Positions 8,963-18,696 of a stretch of DNA of 64,000 nt are shown in pieces. The DNA is taken from contig OY969122.1 of the NCBI GenBank assembly GCA_963698085.1, forward strand, positions 1,364,001 through 1,428,000, read 5' to 3'. Numbering within the stretch: position 1 is the first letter of the stretch; each line of letters begins with the position of its first letter. The stretch comes from VRUE01 sp963698085 (GTDB taxonomy: Bacteria > Actinomycetota > Thermoleophilia > Solirubrobacterales > 70-9). Position numbers and translations under genes: made by a program. The notes below the pieces were generated by a model. The model did no database searches. It saw only the letters and a list, made by a program, of their open reading frames with translations, and was not told the DNA's origin.

Positions 8963-9733
8963 ATGCCCCGCGTAAGGGCGGTGTCCCACGAGGATCGTCT
9001 CACCCTCGTCGAGCACTTGGACGAGCTCCGCAGCCGCATCGTCGTCTGCCTGATCGTCTTCGGCGTGGCGTTGGCGCTCTGCTTCTGGCAGAACCACCTG
9101 CTGTTGGAAATCGCCTCCGGGCCGCTGCCCAGCGATCACGAGAGGCTGCTCACCTTCGGCGTGACCGAGCCCTTCACGACCACGGTGACGGTCTCCACCT
9201 ACGGAGCGATCATCCTCTCCCTGCCGATCCTCCTGTACCAGCTCTATGCCTATGTCCTGCCGGCCTTCAGCAACAGCGAGCGCCGCGTGGTGCTGCCAAT
9301 TCTGTTTGCCGCGCCGCTCCTGTTCATCGCGGGCCTCGCCTTCGCCTACTTCGTCGTGATGCCGGCAGCTGTCAGTTTTCTCCTCAACTTCAACGAGGGC
9401 CAGTTCAACGTCCAGGTTCGCGCCCGCGACTACTACAGCTTCTTCTCGATGACGATGCTCGCCGGGGGCGTCGTCTTCCAGATGCCGTTGGCGATCCTCG
9501 CCGTAACCCGGCTCGGCATCGTCAGCGTCGACCAGCTCAGGACCAACCGCCGCTACGCCTATCTGGGGATTGCCGTGCTGGCGGCAGCGCTGCCCGGCGT
9601 CGACCCCATCTCGATGCTGATCGAGATGGTTCCGCTACTTGCTCTGTACGAGTTGAGTATCTTGCTTGCGCGGGCCTTTGGCAGGCCGAAGGCCGCGGGA
9701 GGCATGGCCGAACCCTCGACCCAGGAGAGATAG
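8963..9733 (+). CDS. tatC: Sec-independent translocase subunit TatC
   Basis: A 256-residue membrane protein with six helices, the receptor for twin-arginine signals. The N-terminus has HLDELRSRI, the conserved TatC entry motif with the Glu needed for signal recognition. FAYFVVMPAA and FQMPL are further TatC signatures. The first residues (MPRVRAVSHEDRLTLVEHLDEL) fit a normal start. It is co-transcribed with tatA and six bases before a TPR-like protein gene. Confidence 0.94.
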   Translation: MPRVRAVSHEDRLTLVEHLDELRSRIVVCLIVFGVALALCFWQNHLLLEIASGPLPSDHERLLTFGVTEPFTTTVTVSTYGAIILSLPILLYQLYAYVLPAFSNSERRVVLPILFAAPLLFIAGLAFAYFVVMPAAVSFLLNFNEGQFNVQVRARDYYSFFSMTMLAGGVVFQMPLAILAVTRLGIVSVDQLRTNRRYAYLGIAVLAAALPGVDPISMLIEMVPLLALYELSILLARAFGRPKAAGGMAEPSTQER

Positions 9734-9739
9734 GAAGCG

Positions 9740-10540
9740 ATGGCAGACGGCGAGCGACGAATGCTCTTCGATACGCGCGGCAAACGCAAGCACGTCATCC
9801 GCGTCGTCTACGCGGTCCTGGCACTGCTGATGGGCGCCAGCCTCTTCCTCGTGGTCGGTCCCTTCAACCTCGGCGAACTTGCTGGCGATTCAGGCGGCAG
9901 CAGCGCCAGCGAGGTCTTCGAAGACCAGATCGAGAGGATCGAAGGGCGCGTGGCCAAAACTCCCCAGAACGAGCAGCTGCTGCTGACCCTGACGCGGGCT
10001 CAGATCAACGCCGGAAACGCCAAGATCGAACCGGCCGCCGCCGGTGAAGTGCCGACGATCGACGCGGATGCCCGTGCCGATTTTCGCGCTGCGGCGGAAT
10101 CCTGGAGCCGATATCTAAAGCTGGCTGGCGACGAGCCGAACGCGGCGGCGGCGCAGCTCGTCGCTCTGACCTTCTTCCGCTCGGCGGAATCTGCGACCAG
10201 CGTGAACGAAGCCGCTGAAAACGTCGCCGAGGCGACCAAGGCCCAGCGGATAGCCGCCGAAGAGCAGCCGAGCCCCGGTTCGCTGAGTACCTTGGCGATC
10301 TACCAGTACTTCAACGGCGAATACGCCGCCGGCGACAAGACGACCAAGCGGGTGGCGGCCGAAGCGACCTCCAAAGAAGAAGCGAAAGCAGTCGAAAAAC
10401 AGCTGGCTGAATACCGCAAAAACAGCAAAGAATTCGACAAACAGAAAAAGGAACTGGCCAAAGTGCAGAGCCAGGTGAGCAAAGAACAGCTGCAGAACCC
10501 GCTGGGCTTTGGCGGTGCTCCAGGCACGGCCGGCGAATAG
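9740..10540 (+). CDS. Membrane-anchored TPR-like hypothetical protein
   Basis: A 266-residue protein with a basic N-terminus, one membrane helix (about 24-42) and an extracytoplasmic helical domain. The helical part has repeated helix pairs resembling tetratricopeptide repeats, such as LLLTLTRAQINAGNAK and LSTLAIYQYFNGEYAAGDK. The last 70 residues are Lys/Glu-rich and probably coiled coil (EEAKAVEKQLAEYRKN). It closes the tatA-tatC operon with a six-base gap. It may help fold or receive exported proteins, but this is inferred only from position. Confidence 0.82.
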   Translation: MADGERRMLFDTRGKRKHVIRVVYAVLALLMGASLFLVVGPFNLGELAGDSGGSSASEVFEDQIERIEGRVAKTPQNEQLLLTLTRAQINAGNAKIEPAAAGEVPTIDADARADFRAAAESWSRYLKLAGDEPNAAAAQLVALTFFRSAESATSVNEAAENVAEATKAQRIAAEEQPSPGSLSTLAIYQYFNGEYAAGDKTTKRVAAEATSKEEAKAVEKQLAEYRKNSKEFDKQKKELAKVQSQVSKEQLQNPLGFGGAPGTAGE

Positions 10541-10553
10541 TCGCGGTCGGGAA

Positions 10554-10626
10554 TGGGCCGTGTAGGGATCGAACCTACGACCTTGAGATTAAGAGTCTCC
10601 TGCTCTACCAACTGAGCTAACGGCCC
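10554..10626 (-). tRNA. tRNA-Lys (anticodon CUU)
   Basis: The minus strand folds as a full 73-nt tRNA: acceptor GGGCCGU pairing with ACGGCCC, D arm with AGUUGGUAGA, anticodon loop CUCUUAA (anticodon CUU), and T loop UUCGAUC in a GUAGG/CCUAC stem. The discriminator is A and CCA is not encoded. It lies between the TPR-like gene and the secreted-family gene at 10683. Confidence 0.97.
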
Positions 10627-10682
10627 CGGGACCGGCAAGTATAGGAAGGCGACGACCTCGCCGCGGGTGCTCGCGGTGCGCT

Positions 10683-11447
10683 TCAGGGGAGGGGCCGGCA
10701 GGCCTTGAAGACGCTGCCGTAGATGACGTTGCCGTCGGCGAAGGAGAAATATCCCTGGGTCTGCAGGATGTAGTCCGAGCAACGCGCCGAGACGTAGCTG
10801 CGCTCGCCGCCGCCGGCGCGGTAGGAGCGGCCGATCTTCGCGTCGATGCGGGTGAGCGAGCCGAGCCCGCCGGCGATCGGCGGAATGTCGAACTCGGTCC
10901 TGTAGCCGTAGATCCCGGAACGGCGTTCGATCGGGGCCACCACGACGTAGGTCTCGGAGACCGGGAAGGGGGCCTGGGCGTGGAGGACTGCGGTCGGGTT
11001 GCCACCCTGCCGCGGGCCGTTGAAGATCGTCAGCGGCGAACGCAGGTCGAGTCGCGCGGCTCCACCCAGGGGGACGGCGGCCGCGAGGTGGCCGGTGCCG
11101 ACGATCGCTCCGTCACAACGATTGCGCGCCTGCTTCGGCGACGCCACTTCGATGCTGCTTGGCTGGCAGACCGGCAGACCGGCCGTGGTCAGGCGCCCAT
11201 CGCGATCAAAGTCGATCTTTACGTGCTGCAGCGCGGGCGGAACCGTGCCGTTGGTGGTCTTGATTTCGCCGTAGCCCTGGAAGCGGATGGGCGCGTAGGA
11301 CCGTTTGGGCAGCACCTGGGGCTGGAAGCCACCGTCAGCGTGCAGGACGAGGGTGCCGACCCTAACCGTCGCTGCGCCGGCGATCGTGGCGAGCAGGGAT
11401 ACACCCACTGCAAGCAGCATCCCGATCACCAAAAACCGCCTTTGCAT
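10683..11447 (-). CDS. Secreted protein of the GG-x-P-x-LPK family
   Basis: A protein of about 254 residues with a signal peptide of roughly 28 residues and no visible enzyme motif. Family marks in order are GGFQPQVLPKR, PALQHVKIDFDRDG, GLPVCQPS, CDGAIVGTGH, SPLTIFNG, TYVVVAPIE and PPIAGGLGS, ending in a Cys-containing stretch with FADGNVIYGSVFKACRP. The conserved cysteines suggest a disulfide-stabilised beta-rich exported domain. Three start codons lie together (GTG 11453, ATG 11450, ATG 11447). The last has the best spacing from AGAGGGG. It is followed on the same strand by a tRNA gene and preceded 57 bases upstream by another paralog. Function unknown. Confidence 0.82.
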   Translation of the reverse strand: MQRRFLVIGMLLAVGVSLLATIAGAATVRVGTLVLHADGGFQPQVLPKRSYAPIRFQGYGEIKTTNGTVPPALQHVKIDFDRDGRLTTAGLPVCQPSSIEVASPKQARNRCDGAIVGTGHLAAAVPLGGAARLDLRSPLTIFNGPRQGGNPTAVLHAQAPFPVSETYVVVAPIERRSGIYGYRTEFDIPPIAGGLGSLTRIDAKIGRSYRAGGGERSYVSARCSDYILQTQGYFSFADGNVIYGSVFKACRPLP

Positions 11448-11504
11448 CATCACCCCTCTAATACCCCGGTAGCCCCAGGGTAGCGCTGGGCTTCAGAGAC
11501 CGAA

Positions 11505-12272
11505 CTACTTAAGTGCCTTGCAGGGCCTGAAAACCGTTCCCTGGACGAAGCTGCCGTCCTTGAAGCTGAACTCGGCTTTAGCCTGCAGGCGACCGTCGGC
11601 GCAGTGCGCGTTGGCGTAGCTGAGCGTCTGGCCCTTGTACTTCCATTCGCGGCCGATCGTCAGGTGGCCGGAGAGGGGCGAGCCGTAGTCGTTGGCGATG
11701 CGGGGGAAGTCGGCGACCGTCCTAAAGCCGTAGCGGCCGTTGCTGATTTTTTCGATCTCGATCAGGATGACGTAGGTCGTCGGCGCCGGGTAGTCGAGGT
11801 GGGCATGGCCGAGGACCGAAGGGTTGCCGTGCACCCGCGGTCCGTTGAAGAGCGTCAATGGCGAGGAGGCTTTGATGCCCCGCTGTTCGGGCAGCTCGAC
11901 GAGAGCCGTGCCGAAGCCCTTGCCGACAATCGAGCCGCGGCAGTTCCGGCGGGCAGTCGCCGTGGTGGTCGCCACCAGCTTTGCCCGCGTGCATTTGGGC
12001 AGGCCACGGGTCTCGACAGCGCCGTGCTTGTCGAATTCGATCACGAGCTGGCGCAGCGGCGAGGGGCGGGTGCCGTCGGCGGTCGAGAACTTGGCGTTGC
12101 CGTAGAGCTTGATCGGCGCGTTCTCGTGCTTTGGCAGCGTCGTCGGCGTGAAGCCACCGTTGGCGACGACGATGATGTTGCCGATCCGGAGCTTGATCGC
12201 TTGTGCCGTCCCGGCTCCCACCAAGGCAACGGCCGCGATCACCACCAGCATCCTTAACAGAGTCTTCTGCAT
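11505..12272 (-). CDS. Secreted protein of the GG-x-P-x-LPK family
   Basis: A 255-residue exported protein with a signal peptide ending in AQA and the family landmarks GGFTPTTLPKH, LRQLVIEFDKHG, GLPKCTRAK, CRGSIVGKGF, SPLTLFNG and TYVILIEIE. The C-terminus has CADGRLQ and VFRPCKAL. The ATG at 12272 is favoured because AAGGAGG lies nine bases upstream. An ATG at 12278 would be only three bases away. It is divergent from the second MMPL gene, sharing an intergenic region of about 80 bases, so both may be controlled together. It is tandem with the paralog at 10683. Function unknown. Confidence 0.83.
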   Translation of the reverse strand: MQKTLLRMLVVIAAVALVGAGTAQAIKLRIGNIIVVANGGFTPTTLPKHENAPIKLYGNAKFSTADGTRPSPLRQLVIEFDKHGAVETRGLPKCTRAKLVATTTATARRNCRGSIVGKGFGTALVELPEQRGIKASSPLTLFNGPRVHGNPSVLGHAHLDYPAPTTYVILIEIEKISNGRYGFRTVADFPRIANDYGSPLSGHLTIGREWKYKGQTLSYANAHCADGRLQAKAEFSFKDGSFVQGTVFRPCKALK

Positions 12273-12355
12273 TCCCATACGCCTCCTTAGTCCCCAACCG
12301 CCAAACTAGCACGGTGGGTTTGAGGAGGAGCCTGGGTAGGGGGCGCAACCAGTCC

Positions 12356-15300
12356 GTGCCAGAGCAAGGCCGCGAGCGCGGTTCCGTTCTGCTGCGCCAT
12401 CCCCGCCGGGTCCTTGCCACCGCCTTTTTGCTCCTTGTTGTGCTCGGCGTCCTCGGTGCTGGAGTCGAGGAGAAGCTCAGCCCGACCAGCCTCGAAATTC
12501 CCAGCACTCCCTCGGCACAGGCAAACCGAATGCTGCGCGAGCACTTCGGCGACAGCGCGCCGTTCGTGATCCTCCTGCGCGGCCCGGCGAAGCAACTCGA
12601 CCGGCAGGGACCGGCACTGGTCCGCGCTCTGCGCCGCGATCCAGCCGTGACCACGCTTTCTCCCTGGGACTTGGGCGCGGTGCAGCGCCTGCGACCCACG
12701 CCCCGCCGCGCGATCGTCATCGCCGACTTCCACGTCGGCATCGACGAGGCCGTGAACGAGACCGTGCCAGAGCTGAACGGCATCCTCGAATCGACGATCG
12801 AGCCGCCCGTGCGAGCGACTCAGACCGGCTACGCGACGCTCTCGCGGGCGATCCAGGACGACTCGATCGAGGCCACCGAGCGTGGCGAGCTGATCGCCCT
12901 GCCGATCCTGCTGATCGTCCTCCTGCTGGTCTTCCGCTCGCCGATTGCAGCCGCGGTACCGCTCGCCTTTGGAGCGGTGACCGTGATCAGCTCGCGCGGG
13001 CTGCTCTCGATCCTGACCAACTGGTTCAGCATCGACGGCTTCGCGCTTGTCGTCTGCACGATGATGGGGCTGGCGCTGGGGGTCGACTACGCGTTGCTGA
13101 TGGTGTCCCGCTTCCGCGAAGAGCTCGCGGCCGGCGCCAACCCGCAGGACGCGGCCAGGAGCACGCGACGTACCGCCGGCCGCACCACCGTCTTTGCCGG
13201 CAGCACGTTGATGCTTTCGATGCTGGTCGCCTTCTTCATCGTTCCGGGCTCGCTGCTCGGCTCACTGGCGGCGACGCTCTTCCTCGTCGTCGCTCTGAGC
13301 GTCGTCGTCGCCGTTGTCGCCGGACCGGCGGTGCTGATCCTGGTTGGGCACAACCTGGATCGCTGGCGGATCGGCCCTGCTCCCGGCGAGCGCGGCTCGC
13401 GCTTAATGGCCATGGTCGGTGCTGCCCTGCGCCGCCCCGCGGCCGTGGCAATTGCGATCGGCGCCGTGGTGCTGGCGCTCGCCGTGCCGGCGCTTGCCCT
13501 CAAGACCGGGCCACCGAGCCAGACCCAACTCGCCCACGATGACCCGATCAGGGAGGACTTCGAACTGATCGAGGGGGCGATCGGATCCGGCTACGACGCC
13601 CCCTTCGTGGTCGTCGCCGGCGCTGAGCAGGGCACGATCACCGAACCACGCCGTCTGGCGGCGTTGAGTCGCTGGCAGCACGAGGTCGCCGACCTTCCCG
13701 GTGTACAGGCGGTGATCGGCCCGGCGCAGATCTCGCGCGCGGTGGCGCCGCTGCGCCAGGCCGAGTCGTTGCTTGCCCCCAGCGGCGGCAGCGGCCCGCT
13801 GGCCCAGCTGGGCAGGCTCGGACGCAATCTGGGCCGCGCGGCATCTGGCGTCGCCCAGCTGCGCGACGGGATCTCAAAAGCGAGCTATGGAGCCGGCCTC
13901 CTGGCGGAGGGATCAGACAAGGCGGAGACGGGAGCGGCGGCGCTCGCCTCCGGGCTTGCGCTGGCCGGCGCGGGCAGCGAACGCGCCGTGGATGCGCTGC
14001 GGACCTTTGCCGACGGCACGCGCCGCCTCGCCGGCGCCCAGCACCAGGCTGCCCTCGCCGGCCTGAACGTGAAGTTCGCCTTGCAGAGCCTCGGTCCGAA
14101 CCTGCGCCGCAACGCCTTGCGGCGCTCGCGCCAGCTGCGCAAGTCGCTCAACGAAGAGGCGGAGCAGACGCTGCCGCGCCTGCAGGCTCCGGCGCAGGAG
14201 GCGGAGGCGCGGTTGAAAGACGCCCTGCAGGCGCTGGAAGCGATGACGACCGGCAAGTCCGATCCCAGCTTCGCGCCGGCGCGGGAGGCTGTCGTGCGGG
14301 CACTGGCGGCGGTCAGCGGCACCGACCCGGTCAGCGGCGCCCCCTACGCGCCGGATTACACCGGCCTGCCAGCGGAATTGGCCGCGCTGCAGGCCAGGTT
14401 GGTCGAAGACACCGAAGAAGCGAAGCAGGTGACCGACTGGCTGGCGTCTGGGCTGGCCTTGATCAAGCGGCTCAGCAACGGCGCGACCCGTCTCTCCGAC
14501 GGCCTGCGGAAACTGGAGGGGGCGGGCAAACGACTCGCCCACGGCTCCGCCCGCCTCGCCCGTGCTGCGGGCAGCCTGCAGGGCGGCGTCGCTCGCCTCG
14601 GCGCTGGAGCCACCGCTCTGGCCAGCGGGCTCGCGCGGCTGCGCGGCGGCGCTGGGGCGCTCGAAGAGAACCTCGCTCTCGGTTACAGCGCTTCCGCTCC
14701 GCTGCAGTCCGGCTTGCGCCGCGCGACCGTCCAGGTGCTCTCGAGCGACGCGACCCTCACCCGCCAGGTGCGCCGGCTGCAGCGCGGTAGCCCCGGTCTC
14801 TTCGATTCCGGCTACTTCGTCCTCTCGGCGCTCGACGGCGCTCGCCCGCGAGTCCGCGAGCGTTCGGCGACGGCAATCGATCTCGAAGGCGGCGGTCAGG
14901 GGGCGGCGATCCTGGTGATCTCCCGCTTCACCTTCAACTCGCCGGGCTCGATCGCGCTCAACAAGCGACTCGAGGTCGAAGCGGAGCGGTTGAGCCGGGA
15001 AGCGGACGTCACCACCGGCGTCGCCGGCGGCGCTGCGCAACTCAACGACTACAGCGATGTCACCCGTGCGCGGCTCCCCCTCGTCGTCGTCGCGATCACC
15101 CTCGCGACCTTCCTCGTTCTCGTTCTCATCCTCCGCGCCCTGCCCCTGGCGGCGATCGCGGTCGGCCTCAACCTGGCCACGGTCGCCGTCGCCTTCGGCA
15201 TCCTCACCCTGCTCTTCAACCTGCCCGAGGACTGGCCCCTTGGAGGTCGCAGTTACGTCGATGCGGTGGGAGCGGTCGCGATCTTCGGCGTCGTCTTCGG

Positions 15301-15634
15301 GCTCTCGATCGACTACGCCGTCTTCCTCCTGGTCCGCATGAAAGAGCACTACGACCGCGAGGGCGACAACGCCGCTGCAATCAACTTCGGCCTCGAACGT
15401 ACGGCCCGCGTAATCACCGGCGCGGCGGCGATCATGATGGCCGTCTTCGTCGCCTTCGCCGGCGCGCCGATCGCCACGGTCAGCCAGCTCGGCGTCGGTC
15501 TCACGATCGCCGTCCTGCTCGATGCGACGGTGGTTCGCATCGTCCTCTTGCCAGCGTTGATGCTGCTGCTGGGCGACAAGGTTTGGTGGCTGCCACGTCG
15601 CCTCGAGCGGACTTTGCCACGGATCGACGTCTGA
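12356..15634 (+). CDS. MMPL-family RND exporter 2
   Basis: A 1092-residue MMPL transporter counted from the GTG at 12356. An open frame reaches back to 12203, but that would overlap the divergent secreted-protein gene. Twin membrane blocks carry GLALGVDYALLMVSRFREE and FGLSIDYAVFLLVRMKEHY. A membrane block with EDWPLGGRSYVDAVGA matches exporter 1 very closely. The second outer domain has a long Ala/Leu/Gly-rich helical insert (about 540-800), longer than in exporter 1, with repeated Gly-Ala-x-x-Leu-Ala units that suggest a coiled or bundle structure. It sits 138 bases upstream of six mce genes on the same strand, where YrbE permeases would be expected. It may export or pass lipid linked to those Mce proteins. 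Confidence 0.92.
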   Translation: MPEQGRERGSVLLRHPRRVLATAFLLLVVLGVLGAGVEEKLSPTSLEIPSTPSAQANRMLREHFGDSAPFVILLRGPAKQLDRQGPALVRALRRDPAVTTLSPWDLGAVQRLRPTPRRAIVIADFHVGIDEAVNETVPELNGILESTIEPPVRATQTGYATLSRAIQDDSIEATERGELIALPILLIVLLLVFRSPIAAAVPLAFGAVTVISSRGLLSILTNWFSIDGFALVVCTMMGLALGVDYALLMVSRFREELAAGANPQDAARSTRRTAGRTTVFAGSTLMLSMLVAFFIVPGSLLGSLAATLFLVVALSVVVAVVAGPAVLILVGHNLDRWRIGPAPGERGSRLMAMVGAALRRPAAVAIAIGAVVLALAVPALALKTGPPSQTQLAHDDPIREDFELIEGAIGSGYDAPFVVVAGAEQGTITEPRRLAALSRWQHEVADLPGVQAVIGPAQISRAVAPLRQAESLLAPSGGSGPLAQLGRLGRNLGRAASGVAQLRDGISKASYGAGLLAEGSDKAETGAAALASGLALAGAGSERAVDALRTFADGTRRLAGAQHQAALAGLNVKFALQSLGPNLRRNALRRSRQLRKSLNEEAEQTLPRLQAPAQEAEARLKDALQALEAMTTGKSDPSFAPAREAVVRALAAVSGTDPVSGAPYAPDYTGLPAELAALQARLVEDTEEAKQVTDWLASGLALIKRLSNGATRLSDGLRKLEGAGKRLAHGSARLARAAGSLQGGVARLGAGATALASGLARLRGGAGALEENLALGYSASAPLQSGLRRATVQVLSSDATLTRQVRRLQRGSPGLFDSGYFVLSALDGARPRVRERSATAIDLEGGGQGAAILVISRFTFNSPGSIALNKRLEVEAERLSREADVTTGVAGGAAQLNDYSDVTRARLPLVVVAITLATFLVLVLILRALPLAAIAVGLNLATVAVAFGILTLLFNLPEDWPLGGRSYVDAVGAVAIFGVVFGLSIDYAVFLLVRMKEHYDREGDNAAAINFGLERTARVITGAAAIMMAVFVAFAGAPIATVSQLGVGLTIAVLLDATVVRIVLLPALMLLLGDKVWWLPRRLERTLPRIDV

Positions 15635-15772
15635 GCGGCCCCTTGCCGCTCGTCGCAATGCGTTGACTTCGAGTTAAGCCACGCAGGCGCGGGCACGTGG
15701 CGGCTGGTCGCTCGGATACGATTCGGCTGCGTTTTCCCTGTATGGAGGCGGGGGAACCGCAAGCGACAACCC

Positions 15773-17179
15773 GTGGCTGCTAATCCCTTAGGCGAGGAGA
15801 AAAGCCCGGCGAAAAGCCGGGGAGTCGCCCCCGCGCGGATCGCCGCCCTGGCCGCCCTGGCGATCGTCGTCATCGCCCTCGCTGTCGTCCTCCTCGGCGG
15901 CAATGGCAGCCACCAGTACAAGCTCGTGTTCCAGAACGCTGCCCAGCTCGTGCCCGACAACCAGGTGCTGATTGGCGGCCAGGCGGTCGGCTCGGTGGAG
16001 AGCATCGAGCTCACCGACGACAACCTGGCCGAGATCGAGGTCAGCGTCGAACAGCAGCTGCACGAAGGCACCACCGCGGTAATCCGGGCCACCTCGCTTT
16101 CGGGGGTCGCCAACCACTACATCTCGCTCAGCCCCGGGCCCAACAGCAATCCGGAGCTCGAGGACAGCGCCACCCTCGGCCTCGGCTCGACCACCACCGA
16201 GGTCGACCTCGATCAGTTCCTCAACACCTTCCCCAACCCGGTGCGCCGCGCCCTGGGCCAGTTCGTGCGCGGCAACGCGGAACAGTTCGAGAACCGTGGC
16301 AAGCAGGCGAACGAGACCTTCAAGTACTTCGGGCCGGGCCTGAACCGGGCCAAGACCTTCTTCAGCGAGTTGAACGCCGACCAGAAGCTGTTCGAGCGCT
16401 TCATCGTCAGCTCGAGCAAGCTCTCGACCACCGTCGCCCAGCGCGGCGTCGAGCTCTCCAGCGCGATCTCCAATGCCAGCACTGCCTTCGGCGCGATCGC
16501 CGAGCAGAACGAAGCCCTGGACCAGACCCTGCGACTCTTGCCGCCCTTCATGCGCCAGAGCAACACGACCTTCGTCAACCTGCGCGCTGCCCTCGACGAC
16601 CTCGATCCGCTGGTCGAAACGGCGAAGCCGGCGACCCGCAACCTGGCCTCGTTCCTGAGCGAACTTGGGCCGGTGCTCTCCAAAGCGGTGCCGGTCTTCA
16701 AGGACTTTCGCCTCAGCGCCAGCAAGCCGGGCTTCGCCAACGACACCGCCGAAGCGCTCGGCTTCCTACCGGGGGTGCAGTCGCGTGCCTCCCGCGCCTT
16801 CCCGCACGCCGAACAGGGAATCGACGCCTTCCAGCCGACGCTCAACTTCGCCCGCGCCTACACGCCGGATATCTTCAACGGCTTCGGCAGGCTCGGCCAG
16901 ATCACCGGCTACTACGACGGCAACGGCCACTACGCCCGTGCCCAGCTGGTGCTCAACCTGTTCCGGCGCAACAGCGGCAGCGGTGAGCTGGAACCGATCA
17001 CGCCGAGCGAACAGTACGCGCCCTTCGGCAGCTCGGCCGGGGCGCGGCGTCCCTGCCCCGGCGGTGCGACTCAGTCCGCGCCAGACGGCTCCAACCCCTT
17101 CACCGAGCCACCCTTCGCCGGCTCCGGCGTAAGCCCCTCATCCGAATGCGACCCGGCCGACGCGCCACCTGGGCCATGA
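15773..17179 (+). CDS. MCE-family protein 1 of six
   Basis: A 468-residue MCE protein (mammalian cell entry / MlaD domain), which in actinobacteria are exported lipid-binding subunits that form shuttles across the envelope. One N-terminal membrane helix (about 22-42) is followed by the MCE domain with LIGGQAVGSVESIEL and TSLSGVANHYISLSPG. A long helical region comes next, then a tail containing ITGYYDGNGHYARAQ and a Pro/Ser-rich end. The start is a GTG after GGAGGCGGGGG. It opens the six-gene operon and ends in a four-base overlap with gene 2. Confidence 0.92.
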   Translation: MAANPLGEEKSPAKSRGVAPARIAALAALAIVVIALAVVLLGGNGSHQYKLVFQNAAQLVPDNQVLIGGQAVGSVESIELTDDNLAEIEVSVEQQLHEGTTAVIRATSLSGVANHYISLSPGPNSNPELEDSATLGLGSTTTEVDLDQFLNTFPNPVRRALGQFVRGNAEQFENRGKQANETFKYFGPGLNRAKTFFSELNADQKLFERFIVSSSKLSTTVAQRGVELSSAISNASTAFGAIAEQNEALDQTLRLLPPFMRQSNTTFVNLRAALDDLDPLVETAKPATRNLASFLSELGPVLSKAVPVFKDFRLSASKPGFANDTAEALGFLPGVQSRASRAFPHAEQGIDAFQPTLNFARAYTPDIFNGFGRLGQITGYYDGNGHYARAQLVLNLFRRNSGSGELEPITPSEQYAPFGSSAGARRPCPGGATQSAPDGSNPFTEPPFAGSGVSPSSECDPADAPPGP

Positions 17180-18696
17180 GGAAATGGCTACTCGCAATCG
17201 GGCTCATCGCCGCGATCGTGGTCGGCGTTGCGCTGCTTTCTGGCGGCGACGACGAGGACAGCTACGTCGTCCGGGCGATTTTCGACAACGGCGGCTTCAT
17301 GGTCAAGGGCGAGGAAGTGCGCGTCGCTGGCGCCACCGTCGGCGAAATCGAATCGGTCGACGTGACCATGCCGGGCGAGATTGACAGCTACGACGGCGGC
17401 AAGCCGCAGGCGGTCCCTGGCAAAGCCGTGATCGCGCTGAAGATCACCGACCCCGGCTTTCAGGACTTCCGCGCCGACGCCGGCTGCGAAATCCGACCCC
17501 AGTCGCTGATCGGCGAGAAGTTCGTCGACTGCAGCCCCACCTTGCCGCGTGCACCGGGCTCCGAGCCGGCCCCTCCGCTGAAGGAAATCCCCGAGGGGGA
17601 GCCTGGCGAGGGCCAGTTCCTGCTGCCGTTCGAGAACAACAGCACCAGCGTCGACCCGGACCTGATCAACAACATCAACCAGCTCACCTACGCGCAGCGC
17701 TTCCGCCTGATTCTCAACGAACTCGGCGCCGGCCTCGCCGGTCGCGGCGAAGACATCGAGGAGGTCGTCAAACGCGCCAACCCGGTACTGCGCGACGTCG
17801 ACCGCGTCTTCGGCATCCTCAACGCGCAGCGGGATCGGCTGGCCCAGCTCGCCGCCGACTCCGAGCAGATCCTCGGACCGCTGGCGCGCGAGCGCTCCAG
17901 CGTCGCCGGCTTCTTCTCCAACGCGGGCGCTGCGGCTGAGGCGAGCACCGAAGAGGGCGAGGCGCTGGAAGCCTCGCTGCAGAAACTGCCCGCCTTCCTG
18001 CGCGAGCTACGCGAGACGATGGCGAGCTTCGAATACTTCTCCAACTCCGGCACGCCGGTCGTCGAAGCCCTCGGCAAGGCCGCACCGGCGCTGACCAAGG
18101 CGACCCAGGCGCTGACGCCCTTCTCGGCCGCCTCGACCGTCTCGCTGAAGTCGCTCGGCGCCAGCGGCGAGGTCGCCGGGCCGAAGATCCGCGCCGGCGA
18201 CCCGGTTGTAAGGAAGCTTCGGGACGTCGCCGTCAGCGGCGCCGGCCCGACCACCGAACTGGCGCGCTTCCTGGTCAGCACCCAGAAGACCGGCGGCTTC
18301 GGCAGTCTCGCCGACCTGATCTACAACAGCAGCACCGCGACCAACGAATTCGATCAGTACGGGCACTTCACCCGCACCCTGGTGACGCTGACCAACTGCA
18401 TCGATTACGTGGTTGCCTCAACCAGCGGCTGCTCGGCCAACTTCAACGGTCCGAACGCCGGCACCTCGTCCGCCTTCGACTCCTCCATCTTCTACTCGCA
18501 AATCCAGGAACAGCTGGCAGGTAAGGGCGGCGGCACTCCGGCAGGCGCGAGCTCGGCCTTCCCGTCCCCCCCGTCTACCGCCAAGCCGCTACCGCCGCGC
18601 CAGGCCCCAAGCCTCGGCGAAGGCGAACGACTGGGCGCCAGCGCAAAGAGCGCCTCCCCCCAGCGTGCCCTCCTCGACTACCTGCTCGGCCCATGA
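17176..18696 (+). CDS. MCE-family protein 2 of six
   Basis: A 506-residue MCE protein counted from the ATG at 17176, which overlaps the previous stop (ATGA). A GTG-frame extension to 17146 is possible but less likely given the same overlap pattern at every junction here. Features are a membrane helix (about 5-22), an MCE domain with VKGEEVRVAGATVGEIESV and SLIGEKFVDCSP, a helical middle and a Ser/Pro-rich tail. The sequence around DQYGHFTRTLVTLTNCIDY resembles the DGNGHY block of gene 1. Two or more cysteines in the tail may form disulfides. Confidence 0.91.
   Translation: MRKWLLAIGLIAAIVVGVALLSGGDDEDSYVVRAIFDNGGFMVKGEEVRVAGATVGEIESVDVTMPGEIDSYDGGKPQAVPGKAVIALKITDPGFQDFRADAGCEIRPQSLIGEKFVDCSPTLPRAPGSEPAPPLKEIPEGEPGEGQFLLPFENNSTSVDPDLINNINQLTYAQRFRLILNELGAGLAGRGEDIEEVVKRANPVLRDVDRVFGILNAQRDRLAQLAADSEQILGPLARERSSVAGFFSNAGAAAEASTEEGEALEASLQKLPAFLRELRETMASFEYFSNSGTPVVEALGKAAPALTKATQALTPFSAASTVSLKSLGASGEVAGPKIRAGDPVVRKLRDVAVSGAGPTTELARFLVSTQKTGGFGSLADLIYNSSTATNEFDQYGHFTRTLVTLTNCIDYVVASTSGCSANFNGPNAGTSSAFDSSIFYSQIQEQLAGKGGGTPAGASSAFPSPPSTAKPLPPRQAPSLGEGERLGASAKSASPQRALLDYLLGP

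Noticed and set aside
12203..12355. A longer N-terminus for MMPL exporter 2 starting at 12203
   Set aside because: It would overlap the divergent secreted-protein gene, and the added residues have no similarity to exporter 1, whose start fits the GTG at 12356.
13913..15658. A 581-codon minus-strand frame inside MMPL exporter 2
   Set aside because: It lies fully antisense to an exporter with convincing motifs, and its composition (Arg, Glu, Asp, Gln) is that of a reverse-frame artefact.
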